Position numbers and translations under genes: made by a program. The notes under the pieces are model-generated. The model worked only from the letters and a program-made list of their open reading frames with translations, ran no database searches and had not been told where the DNA came from. From NCBI GenBank assembly GCA_034359265.1, contig CP136893.1, positions 48,309,501-48,373,500 of the forward strand: a stretch of 64,000 nt of DNA, given 5' to 3'. Positions 1 to 9,898 of this stretch are shown in pieces. Source of the DNA: Canna indica (lineage: Eukaryota; Streptophyta; Magnoliopsida; Zingiberales; Cannaceae). How positions within the stretch are numbered: the first letter of the stretch is position 1; the number at the start of each line of letters is the position of its first letter.

Positions 1-540
1 GTAGGATAATGAAATTATAATTACTAGCAAGTTATCAAACTAAGTAGCAAAGAGAGGAATTCTATTATCGATATCAAAATCTACTTTGCTAAATAGTTTC
101 AAATTCATTTCAAAATGAAATTGAGTGATATCAAAACGAATTTTAAGAGATCACAAATGAAATATAAATGTAAACATGATCTCCAACCCTTCCTATTGGT
201 TGAAAACCAAAATGCCACAATGAGCCTATGATTTTGAACCACAAGGTCGCATGAGCCCATTACAGGCTACATAGGTCTCCAAAGAGATCGGGAAATCAAA
301 ATCAAAAATCAAAGACATTTTCAAAAGAACTCTTTAGCAAGAGCGGGAAAAACAACTCAAATTAAACATAGTTTCATAATCTTCAACTAAGGTAAAACAA
401 TGCAAGTTAGAAGATGATACTAGAATAGTTTTGATGCCAACTTTACCTAAGGCATCAATGTAGCTTGAAGTTGCAACCAAGGGAGGATTCATCCTCCAAG
501 TCCATGGTCAACTTCAATTCTTCAATCTCCTTTACCCTTG
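1..540. other. Non-coding remainder downstream of the SIRE-like gag
   Basis: No open frame of useful length and no recognisable domain. It lies downstream, in minus-strand sense, of the gag remnant that follows and is probably part of the same retroelement. No protease, integrase or reverse transcriptase motif is visible, so the element was either internally deleted or never carried pol here. The window edge cuts it. Confidence 0.4.
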
Positions 541-1938
541 TGTGGTAGCTCCCCCTATCAAAGAGCATGAGACTTTTGGTACCCAAATGGCTTTGGGTCA
601 TTGGGGGTTAGATGGCCTAGGAATCCAAAGTGTCTTAGCAACACTTGGATTTCTTTTGAATGCACAATCATGAATATGACCATATATACCACAACATAAG
701 CAATGTCCATGAAATTTTTTCTTTTCATTTTTAACATGGACATGAGATTTAATGTTAGAATGCTTAACATAGGAGGCATGGTGAGCATGGGCATTCTTAG
801 ATGAAACATTTTTATTTTGAGCATGAGGTTTAAATGTGGAATGCCTAACATGAGAATGATGATGAACATTGGCATTCTTTACATAGGCATTTTTTATTCT
901 AGTGTTCTTAGGAGATGAAGCATTTTTTAATTCATTTACTTTCTTATTCAAGAAAGTAATCTCACCTTTCAATTTATTCATGGATTTATGCAATGCATGT
1001 AATTGAGATTTTAACATGCAATTCTCATTTTCTAAATTGTTATTTTTAAGCTTCAAATCCTTAAGCTCAAGTTCTACATTATCATGGCATGAATCAAATG
1101 ACCTAGATTTCAATTTTTCATTTTCTAGTTTGGATTCATGCAAATGAGAATTAAGCATCTCATTTTCCTTTTTCAACCTTTTATTTTCCTTATCTTTTCT
1201 AAGAAGCAAGACATACATTTTTTGACATTCCTCAACTAGTTCTTTATATGGCATATTGAATGAACTAGAAGAGCTAGTACTATCATTATCATTATTATGA
1301 CTAGAAGGGAAAGAGTGTACCTCATCATTGCTACTCATGAATCAAACTTTTGAAGTAGCTTCATAGTCATTGCAAGAGGATGCTTCATTTGAATGGGATG
1401 ATGATGTAGAAGCTTTTGACCTCTTCTTTGCCTTGTTTTTCATGGTAGGGCAATTCTTCTTCACATGCCCTTTTTCCTTGCATGCAAGGCACACTACCTT
1501 TCTTTTTCGGCTCTTGGAGCTACTCATTTGACTAGAAGATCTATGGGCATCAAAACCAAGATTAGTAGTAGGTGAGTGACCATTGTCATCACCACCTTCA
1601 TCAAAAGTGCAAATCTCTTCGGTTTTGGCATAATCATATAAAACATTTAAAGTGGCCCATAAGTCATAAGCCGAAAAGCAATGCATGACTTTATCTAGGA
1701 TGCCATTTGGTAATGAGCAGAGAATGTAGTTCATGGCATCTCCATTATACTTAAACATTTTTTTATCTAATTCACTCCAAGCATGCATCTCAACCTTAGG
1801 TTCAATAAATTCACAATGTAACATGTTAAAGACACTAAAACCTTTAGTCTTTAAATAAGTGTACATCCTATATTTTCAAAGACCAAAGTTTGAGTCATCG
1901 AACCTAGGAGGTGAAGACGCTATCGACTCTAGAGCCAT
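541..1938 (-). pseudogene. Ty1/copia (SIRE-like) gag remnant with two zinc knuckles
   Basis: Capsid/nucleocapsid polyprotein of a copia retrotransposon, read from an ATG at 1938. The single frame from 1938 to 541 is broken by three in-frame stops: near 1878 (a Trp codon turned TGA in ...DDSNFGL*KYRMYTYLK), between the segments 1866-1342 and 1338-598, and just below 598. Visible features are a UBN2-like gag core, a CCHC knuckle (CLACKEKGHVKKNC), then a Ser-rich and Lys/Glu/Asn-rich stretch of about 150 residues that looks like coiled coil. A second, shortened knuckle follows (CLCCGIYGHIHDC, one residue short before the last Cys), and the end resembles the SIRE motif ..PKAIWVPK. Two knuckles around a coiled coil are usual in SIRE/Maximus gag. 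Non-functional. Confidence 0.75.
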
Positions 1939-1990
1939 TTTAGGATCAAGACAAATTGTAGAAGGGATGGTGAAATCACAATCTACGACC

Positions 1991-2003
1991 CGCTCTGATA
2001 CCA
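1991..2003 (-). promoter_or_regulatory. Primer-binding site (initiator tRNA-Met type)
   Basis: The minus strand reads TGGTATCAGAGCG, the usual copia primer-binding site complementary to the 3' end of initiator tRNA-Met. It lies two bases from the LTR end at 2006 and fixes the element as minus-strand. Confidence 0.85.
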
Positions 2004-2005
2004 AT

Positions 2006-3146
2006 TGTAGTCGAAATGGCAACACTAGAGGGGGGGTGAATAGTGTGTTATCTAATTTTAATTAGCCTAAATTTGATTTTATTCGTTTAGGCAAGATGCA
2101 ATTATGCGATTAAATGTGGAAGCAAGATCAAACAATTAAGCACAAATAAGTTATCAATGCAAACACACAAATTTATAGTGGTTCGGCCCAAATGCCTACT
2201 CCACTACCTAAGCACCCCGCTTAGGATTTCCAAACTAAGTTTTACTAGATTAATTAGTTTTCCTTTACACAGAGGACTTTGACTCGAAGAGTCTCACTCT
2301 CAACCTAAGACACTTCCACACCCGAAAGTCTCCGCCTTCTTGAGCACTCTTCCACCTCAACCCTAAGGGACAACTCGACTAATCCTAGTAAGTTATGCTT
2401 ACACAAGTGGCTTTACACCTTTTCACCAAGGTAACCACTTAATTTCAAGACCTAACAATCCTAGGTCTTCACAGACACAAATTCAAAGAAAATAATATTC
2501 AAATAACAGTTAAAATTACAATGAAAAGAGCTTAGAATAAAATCAAGAATAAATGCTCTTTTCCAAGCCTTGGAACCTTCAACTCGCTGAGTCGTAGAGC
2601 TCGAATCAATTCCCAAGTTGAGGCAGAGTGTGCGCTTGAAGAAGTTGTCGGCGGAAGAACCAAACACAAGCAATTAATCTTTTGAAGGCTTAAACTCCCT
2701 TTTAATTGCTCAATAAAATCTGTAAGAGTAGGAGAGAGAGGTTAAATGAGATATATGAATGATATATATAACCTCTCAAAGGAACGGTAGCTCAACGGGC
2801 TAAAATCTAGCCGTTACAGCCGCTCAATCGATTGGCCAGTCGACTGACCGATCGATCGCTTAGAGCGACTGCTGCCTATTCTCTCTGTGCTGCCGACCGG
2901 TGGGTCGACCGCCCAGATGTAAAACTACATTCCCGCAATCCGGTCGACCTATCGGTCGACCAACGCGGATTGCATCTTTGGCGATAAGCACTCCGATCGA
3001 CCGATGCGTCCTCTGCCAGGATTCGGCCTCTGTCGATCGACCGCCCGGTCGACCGAAGTAGCCACTGCCAATTTTTGGCACTGTTCGGTCAATCGACCGA
3101 TCGATCGAAAGGGCTACTACCTTTTTTCTACCCCTGTTCGGTCGAC
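2006..3146 (-). repeat. Truncated 5' LTR, SIRE family
   Basis: Begins TGTAGTCGAAATGGC beside the primer-binding site and matches the solo LTRs at 21675, 33170 and 50964: the G-run before TGAATAG, and the block with CCTACTCCACTACCTAAGC. About 500 bp of the family's 1.6 kb are missing; the copy stops at 3146 against the end of a gypsy pol gene. 2820-3146 is dense in GTCGAC and CGATCG palindromes. A TATATATAA stretch near 2765 is a possible TATA region. The short ORFs on both strands here are chance frames. Confidence 0.8.
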
Positions 3147-3281
3147 CACCCAATCAGGAGGCCACCTGGGAGGTGGAGTAGGATATGAGAGAGCGATATC
3201 CTTCATTGTTTGATGATATGGGGAGTCTTTAATCTCCTTTTTCTAAAATTCGAGGACTAATTTTCTTTAAGGAGGGATGAT
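3147..3281 (+). pseudogene. 3' end of Ty3/gypsy (Tekay-type) pol and polypurine tract, element G1
   Basis: Only the last codons of a chromovirus polyprotein remain, reading QEATWEVE*DMRERYPSLFDD. This is the same C-terminal tail as in G2 near 15700 and G4 near 26480. One TAG interrupts it and the frame ends at 3232. AAGGAGGGATGA (about 3269-3280) next to the LTR is the expected polypurine tract. Everything upstream is missing; the junction with the SIRE LTR lies near 3147. Confidence 0.75.
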
Positions 3282-3575
3282 TATAATATCCTAGATATTT
3301 CTATTTATTTTTTGTTTATTGTTTGTGTTTGCCAGCCTAGTGGGCTAGTTCGAGGTCGAGCCGAGTTGACTCATTGTCCGGTGCGAGCTTGCGAGCCCGG
3401 ATGAGTTGAATTATGATTTATAATTATATAGCTAATTGATTTGATTATGTTGCATGTGGATGTGCATATGTTTGATGTTTGTAATTAGCATGAGGTTAAT
3501 TAGGTTAGCGGGTTACGGATTCGGGTTGTTGAGAGTGCGGGTTTAGGGTGTGGATAGGTGGTTATGGGAGGGGAT

Positions 3576-3582
3576 TATAAAA
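3576..3582 (+). promoter_or_regulatory. Candidate TATA box of G1 LTR
   Basis: TATAAAA follows GGGGAT and precedes a C-rich run. The same arrangement is at 16136 in the G2 3' LTR, so it is conserved within the family. It sits about 295 bp into the LTR. The shortened G2 5' LTR lacks this segment. Confidence 0.5.
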
Positions 3583-4901
3583 TCCCCCCTCCCCTTAGGG
3601 CTGGTGGCTCTCTATTGGAGCCGCCTTACCCGATTGGAGAGAAGAGAGGAGCTAGCCGCCCAAGCCGCCGCCCCTCCCTTCTCCCTCTTGGAGCTGCCGA
3701 GTAGAGCCAGCCACCCAAGCCACCGCCTCACCTTCTTTCCCTCTCCCTTCCTTGGAGCCGAGCAGAGAGGAGCCACCCAGCTAAGCCGAGCCGCCCCTCT
3801 CCCTCTTCCCCTCTCTTGAAGCCGACGGCTTGGAGTGGAGCCGCCGCCCCCTCTTCCCCCTTCTTTGAGCCGAGCCACCATCCTTTGGAGCCGAATTCGA
3901 AGGCCGTCGATCGGAAATCCTCCTCAAATCTTTCTTCCTATTCATGTGAGTGGTTTTACCCTCTCCTTTTCCGGGTTCTCTCATAATCTTGAGCCGATTT
4001 GGGCATCTTCTTGATTCTTGTGATTTTTCGTCGAATCATGGATTTTGATCGCCGTGTTCTTGTGTTGATTAGTGGGAGGAGGGCTCGAGACTCTCCCCAG
4101 CCCTAGGTTTACCCTAGGGGTGCTCGGCCAAGAGAGAAGCATGGGTGCCCTCAAGGTATTCGATGAAATACCAAAGTGAGAGTTCTTATTATCTTGGGGC
4201 TTATATCTTGTGTTGCTTGCTAATTTAGGTTCTTGAATTGTTGTTGCATGACTTGGAATAGATCTGTGATTTTTGGATGTGGAGCATGTTTTATAAAAAT
4301 AATATTTGATCTTGAAGCCATGAGGGTTCTTGATATGAGATTCTTGATCTTTTAATTGGATTCTTGCTTGAAGATTTTCTTGATTCATGCTACTCTTGGT
4401 TAAACAATCATGACTTGATTCTTGAGAAGTTTTGCCTAAATGATATAATTCTGTTATGTTGATAATTAAGGAATTTATTTATGTAATTTCGGATTTAATT
4501 ACCTTGAAGTGCTGAAAACTCAATTATGCTGAAACTTCATGCTGATTTGATAAATCAGGGCTGATTTTGAAATCCTATTTGTGATGTGCATAGTTTGCGG
4601 AATATAGTCATGTAACCTATCGTTTTGACCAAAAAATATAGTTCCGAAACATAGGACACACTCTGGAGACCAGTTTCGGGTTAGATACATCAGTTTCGAG
4701 CACAATAGTAAGCTAAAACAAAACCCTAAAACAAAACCCTAATCTTGGTGATCTAAATTTTAATTGCATAATTAAAATTGAGCAAAGGATCAACATAACC
4801 TGTTATGAATCAACAATTAAAGTTATGCATGAAATAAAACCTCACGTGTCTAGGAGTTGGGGTCAGGTATAGGAAGGTTGGATGGCTAATTCCCAAACCG
4901 T

Positions 4902-5378
4902 GGAACAAGTTCGGATGGGCAAATCTCGATTGTTCCTGCGTATCTTGTGGAACAAGTTCGGATGAGCAAATCCCGATTGTTGACAAGATTCTATATTTAA
5001 AGGAATAAGTTCGGATGGTCGAATCCCGATTATTCCTACGTTATCTTTTTGGAATAAGTTCGGATGGGCAAATCCTGATTGTTCCGGTGTGATCTCCTGG
5101 AATAAGTTCAGACGGGCAAATCCTGATTATTCCCGAGGTGATTTTAAGGAATAAGTTCGGATGGGCAAATCCCGATTGTTCCTGTGATATCGTAAAGGGG
5201 TAAGTTCAGACGGGCAAATCTCGATTATCTCTGCGATATCTTAAAGGGGCAAGTTCGGATGGGTGAATCCTGATTGTCCCTTCACGTCTCATGGAGGAAG
5301 TTCGGATTGGCCAATCCCGATTTCTCTCGAGTTTCTTTATATTAGGTTAAGTTCGGATGGGCCAATCCCGATTATCCT
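4902..5378 (+). repeat. Ten-unit covarying hairpin array in G1 LTR
   Basis: Ten units at roughly 50-bp spacing, each about 35 bp, of the form left arm, GTTCGGATGGGCAAATCCCGA, right arm. Outer arms in order: GGAACAA/TTGTTCC; GGAACAA/TTGTTGA; GGAATAA/TTATTCC; GGAATAA/TTGTTCC; GGAATAA/TTATTCC; GGAATAA/TTGTTCC; GGGGTAA/TTATCTC; GGGGCAA/TTGTCCC; GGAGGAA/TTTCTCT; AGGTTAA/TTATCCT. Eight of the ten keep seven base pairs when G-U is allowed. The inner TCGG/CCGA stem also changes to TCAG/CTGA in unit 5. Function unknown. Confidence 0.85.
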
Positions 5379-6028
5379 AGTATGTTTTGTTGCCTTGGGG
5401 TATGGTAGGCTTAGGCCTGTTGATCTTCACCGTTTGGTGTTGGTTGCCTTCGGGCATGTGGTGGCCAGATGGCCTGATAGATAGTCTCACCTTCGTGACT
5501 TTATTCCTATTGAGATAGGTGTTATGCTTATGCTTTATCTCTGTGTTGTTTTTTTTTCGTGGGGGTTGGTAGAACCGCTTGCTGAGTTCTTTGAACTCAC
5601 CCTTTGTCGTTGTTTTTGTTTTGCAGAGCCTGACCGGTGAGGTGGGTTGGAGAACTTGGCGTGGCTGGAGGGTAAGGAGTTACATTGATCTCATAGCAGT
5701 CCTAGTTAGGGGTCGTAGTCGAGTTTTTGGTAGTTAGTCATGCATTTGTGTTTCAGTGTTTTGGAGTTGTAGTCCCTTGGGGACATTCATGTGTTTATTT
5801 CAGATTTCATTATAATTGAACAGTTGAACTTGATTTATTATTTCCACATTTTCTTTTTTTGCTGAACTTACTTATATTGAATTATGGTATGGTTTTCCAT
5901 TTGAAATAAAACTCGTTTATTTTTTTTCGCTATGTTTTATTGTTGAGTTGGCATGTGTATGGTTTAGGCTGCAGGGTATAAACATGTATACCCTGGCCGA
6001 TCACGTGACCCTAAGTTGGGGCATGACA

Positions 6029-6329
6029 CCTGAGTCATTTTTGCTATCTTTTGAGTTGTTGAGTCATGTGGACTCGGATCATTGTTTCCTCATTTACTTT
6101 ATCTTTGGAGTTTGATTACCTATTTGAACTCTTTTAAATAACTTGTTCAGTGTATTCCTTTTTAGCCTTTGGTTTGGTTTGGTTCAGTATGTCATGTCTA
6201 TTCTTTTCTTTAAATTTTTTTTTATATATTCACTATTCAGGTTATTGTGGTTGTGTTGTGTTTGAGTTGGGTTAGGCTTCGGGGTACGTGGTGTACCCTA
6301 GCCGATCATACCAAATTTGGGATGTGACA
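6029..6329 (+). repeat. 3' tip of another gypsy LTR
   Basis: Ends GGCTTCGGGGTACGTGG...GATGTGACA, which resembles the ends of the Tekay-type LTRs, including the end hairpin (GGGTAC 6282 / GTACCC 6293). The sequence differs from that of G1, so this is probably the remainder of an older LTR into which G1 inserted. No 5' part is present to test a target-site duplication. 6330-6345 is 16 bp of unassigned sequence. Confidence 0.5.
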
Positions 6330-6345
6330 ATATGGCAGAGGTTCC

Positions 6346-8425
6346 TGGAAGAAATAGTGCCATGAGCCAATCACATGTTGAAGTGTAGGGAATTATTTTC
6401 TGGTTAATGAATAATATGAGTGCAACTTTTCATCATATGTTGCATCTATATTTTGTATATATTAGATTGTGATGAACCCCATGAACCCAGGCAATTGATT
6501 CTAAGGCCATGATAAGATCATGCCAGTGAGACTTGGAATCTAGATTCCCCTGTTCTAAATGTTCCCAGTCGTACGATTACCAATTAGGGGTATTGATGAT
6601 TCCGGATAGACTGCTGCACTTGGTACATGACTTATACGATAAGGGGTAGCTGATCTCAAAGTTACTTATGAGTCATCATTAATGTACAAGTGCAGGTGTT
6701 CATTAGAGAATGACTTCACTGAACGGACCTACACGAGGAACATAGAATGGAACCCTTACATGAGTGTCAATAGAATGTTCCTTGGGTGATAGTTGGTGCA
6801 AGCGGTCCTTGGACCTGAGGTTGTCATGGTTACCTTATGAGTGACGATCCATTGCTTTGGTTCTATCCCTATGTGGCCCTCAGCATCATGTGTCGAGTAT
6901 TACTGGGCATGGGGAAGCGTTCATGAAGGTAGGTGAGCAACCAACATGGAATCAGTTACTCCTAGTGAGAGAAGATAATGTCCTATGTGTCCCTGCAAGT
7001 GTCGACTCGGGAATCTCTGGCCAGAGTAGACATGAAAGTCAGAAAGATGTTTCTGACATTTCATTATTGAGACGACATCTTGGCGGGTGGAATAAATATG
7101 AATCGGTATTAGGGTTTGACACTTCTTCCGTACCGTAGCCGACGTCGGTACGTTGTAACCGATGGACTTAGTTGCATGGTAACTAATCACCGAAGGGCAT
7201 TCGATCCCTGTAGATTGAACCTCATACTAGTCGGGTAGTCATGATACGTTGCTAGACGTCAATCTTGACTTGTGAGTTTAGTGGTGGCTCGTAAGATTCG
7301 AATAGAAGTCGTTCTATTGGATCCGACTCTCCGTTATGCACAACTCACTGCTGGCTTTGTGTGGGGCCCAATGGATCACACACAACAGGCTAGCCTCATA
7401 ATGGACCTTATGAGATAAAGTCAGAATGCGGCCCTATATGTCTACTAGCATGGACATGCTGCAACTCAATCGCGGATCTCATTTACGGACATGATAGGAA
7501 AGATGTTTCCTATAGAAATGAATACGCGAGGAAGGAGTTCCTCGGTAACCCTAATTTGTAGGGCATCCCTAAATTGTAGGGTCTGGCACATGATAAATCA
7601 TAATCAATAAGAATTTAATTTATAGGGAGAAATTAAAGTTTATATTTAGTTGGATTTAATTAATTTTGAATTAATTATAAATCCATTAAAAATAAATTAT
7701 TGTTTTGGAGGCTAACCCCGGAATTTGAATTCCAAGGAGAGGTTTTAAAAAGGGGGGGGGGGGGGGGGGGTTACCTTGGGATCAACCTATGCCCCTTATA
7801 AATAGATGGCCTAACCTCCTTCAAAGGGGTTAAGCAATTTGGTTATTGATCTTGGAGAAGAGCAAGGGCTTGGTTTTTGAGAGACTTCTTGAAGAGAAAA
7901 GCTCCAAGAACCCATCTTCATCTCCTTGGGTGGCCGGCCATCTAAAGCTTCCTTCCCCGGTTTTGTGAAGCCGATTGAAGATCTGTCCCTCTTGGGTGTG
8001 TCATCTACTTCATCTTCTTGGAGGAGTCCAAGAAGGACAACGAGGTATTCCTTCATCTTCCTCCTCGTTCTGTGGTTTTCTCATGCCCTCTTCCTCCTTT
8101 TGGTGCTCGGTTCATGGTGGAAGAGCCGGCTTCACCTTGGTGCATTTCAAGGTTGAGATTGCCTATCCGTTGAGCCACAATGAGTCTCGATATTCATTGC
8201 CCCCTTGTTGTGAAGCGCTTGGTGTGGACTTTCCTTGGAGGACGTGCACGTGTGCATCTTGAAATGGGGATAGGAGCAGCCATACAATCCGTAGTATAAG
8301 GTATATCTTCTCCTTCTACTCGTAGATTGAATTCCTTAAAGATTGCTAAAGTAGATCGCTGTTTCCGGGATGGTTTGAATTTTTAGATCATTTTTTCTGC
8401 TGTGCTTCTTATTCCCATCCCAACA
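6346..8425 (+). repeat. 5' LTR of copia element C2
   Basis: Starts TGGAAGAAATAGTGCC and ends CCCATCCCAACA just before the primer-binding site, 2080 bp. The 3' LTR of the same element starts at 24181, and partial relatives lie at 41979 and 58775. The left flank is GTTCC; the right flank of the element is lost, so no duplication can be confirmed. It contains 19 consecutive G (7752-7770). ORFs inside it are not conserved in the other copies and are taken as chance frames. Confidence 0.85.
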
Positions 8426-8426
8426 A

Positions 8427-8438
8427 TGATATCAAAGC
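8427..8438 (+). promoter_or_regulatory. Primer-binding site of C2
   Basis: TGATATCAAAGC, one base after the LTR end, is a slightly altered TGGTATCAGAGC site for initiator tRNA-Met. It fixes the plus-strand orientation of C2. Confidence 0.75.
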
Positions 8439-9898
8439 CACCTTTAGCAATTTTTCAGAATTTTTATTACGCATTATTGTTGCGTTTACGAACCGTTCGC
8501 TCTCTAAATGTCATGCTGCCCGGTTTTTGTTTTCGGGGGTTCTTGAGTCATTCTCTTGGCTCCACAGTTCATGCGATGAATTGGGGTGGTAGCCTACTGT
8601 CCAAACATGTCTTGGACAGATTTTGAACTCAAGAACCCCATGGGTTCATGGTTGAACAACCCTGAAAACTAAAATTTTCAGCATGTGTTGTTTGGACTGT
8701 TTTGGGTGGAAACGTAACTCGGTTAATGTGTTTTCGGATTCTATTTTTTCCTTTATTTTTCTTAATTTTTAAGATGCATGAAAGGATGATTATGGATGAT
8801 CCCTATGTGTTGTGACTGTGTGTAAAACATGGTTGTGTTGATTGCTTGTAACTTTATGAAATTTTAGCATTGTAACTTTTGAATAGGGCCGACGTACCCC
8901 TGCCTTCCTCTTGAGTATTCTGATTGTAATCTTCTTATCCCTCTCCTTAAACCTTTCCCCAAGGGTTGTTTGGGGTCTTCTTCTTTTAGTTTTGTAAAAT
9001 TATAAGTTTAGGGGCAGATTCGCGACGAGCACGCTTGCTGCCCCGTTTTGGCATGCGCACAGAGGGAGGTATTCAGCGACATGATGATGATGACTTGAAC
9101 CCCGGGAAGGTACTGATGGAACTGGCAACCTACAAGATGATTTTGAGCAGCGCCTAGGCGAGACGGAGCTCCCTAAAACCCTAGGATGATGGCCTTGGTT
9201 TGTCCGGTGGCTCGGGTGGAACCCTTAGAACATCCATAATCATCCATATTTACTTTATGCTTTTATTTATTGTTTTTGCTTGAATTGTTAATAGCTTAGA
9301 TAATTATAATTGCATCAAGAAACCCTCCAATAATATTGAGTGTGAATGGCTAAGATATTGTGAATATCGGTCACGCCTTCCATCGTTATGAGGTACAAGT
9401 GTGTCTATTGTCACAACGGGTTTGTTGTGCAAACACAAGGCCTTTTTGTGATGATAGACACGTTGTATCTCATATGACACAAACCCTTGTGTCTCTACTA
9501 CTAGCTTGAACGTGACTTATCTTGTTGAGCAAACTCAAGGGTGGTTGTTTTCTCACTAGGGTAAATGAACGATGGGTCCGTCTCAACTAGGGCTCCTTGG
9601 TTTGTTGTGCAAACACAAGGCCATGGTAACCCTAGAGGCAAAACTTGATGGAAGTCGCATAATGACGTGATAAGTAAAGAGTTACCTACTCATGGACCTA
9701 TTAGGGTTTGTCATGTTAAATACGAGAACCGAGTAGGAGAAGTGGAGTTCCATCTTCCCCTAAGGAAGTCTACCAACGAGGGCTTCCCGCTTCCCAATAG
9801 GAGGGTCATTTGGGAACCGCAAAAATTAGTGGGAGACATGATTAATTAAAAGAACTTAATAATCATGCATATAGAATGGTAGCTTATGTATGTTTTTT
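8439..9898 (+). other. Untranslated leader of C2 (first part)
   Basis: 1.46 kb between primer-binding site and gag, with gypsy element G2 inserted at its right edge. No gene is supported; a 60-codon frame at 9667-9849 has no recognisable relative. The region holds a repeated short hairpin: TTGTGCAAACACAA within identical 24-bp copies at 9419-9442 and 9599-9622, and TTGAGCAAACTCAA at 9521-9540. Long leaders carrying packaging or dimer signals are known in LTR elements, but a role here is only inferred. Confidence 0.6.

Larger units (their letters stand above)
3282..6028 (+). repeat. 3' LTR of Tekay-type gypsy element G1
   Basis: Starts TATAATATCCTAGATATT (first G lost relative to TGTAATATCC in G2) and ends ...GGGGCATGACA, 2747 bp. 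It is homologous to the LTRs at 9899, 15827 and 59246. Contents in order: a TATA-like site at 3576; a GC-rich transcribed leader with many GAGCCG/GCCGCC repeats (3600-3900), which gives long but meaningless ORFs on both strands; an array of ten hairpin units (4902-5378); a conserved TGAGTTC/GAACTCA hairpin (5583-5599); a splice-acceptor-like TTTTGCAG near 5620; and an end hairpin (5972-5995). Confidence 0.85.

Noticed and set aside
1991..2003. tRNA gene because of the TGGTATCAGAG sequences (also 39394, 50717, 8427)
   Set aside because: Only the short complement of a tRNA 3' end is present, always next to an LTR. These are primer-binding sites.
3550..3984. Long GC-rich ORFs on both strands in the G1 LTR (also 16124-16442)
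   Set aside because: They lie in the simple GAGCCG/GCCGCC-rich leader, overlap on both strands and have no conserved protein sequence between the LTR copies.
4902..5378. CRISPR-like array
   Set aside because: Repeat units are imperfect, spacers are degenerate rather than unique, no cas genes exist, and the array is inside a plant LTR present in several copies.
7811..8262. Overlapping ORFs in the C2 5' LTR
   Set aside because: Not conserved in the other C2-type LTR pieces and on opposite strands; inside a defined LTR.
9667..9849. 60-codon ORF in the C2 leader as a gene
   Set aside because: No recognisable domain, no second copy to compare, and it lies in an untranslated leader. I leave it as possible but unsupported.
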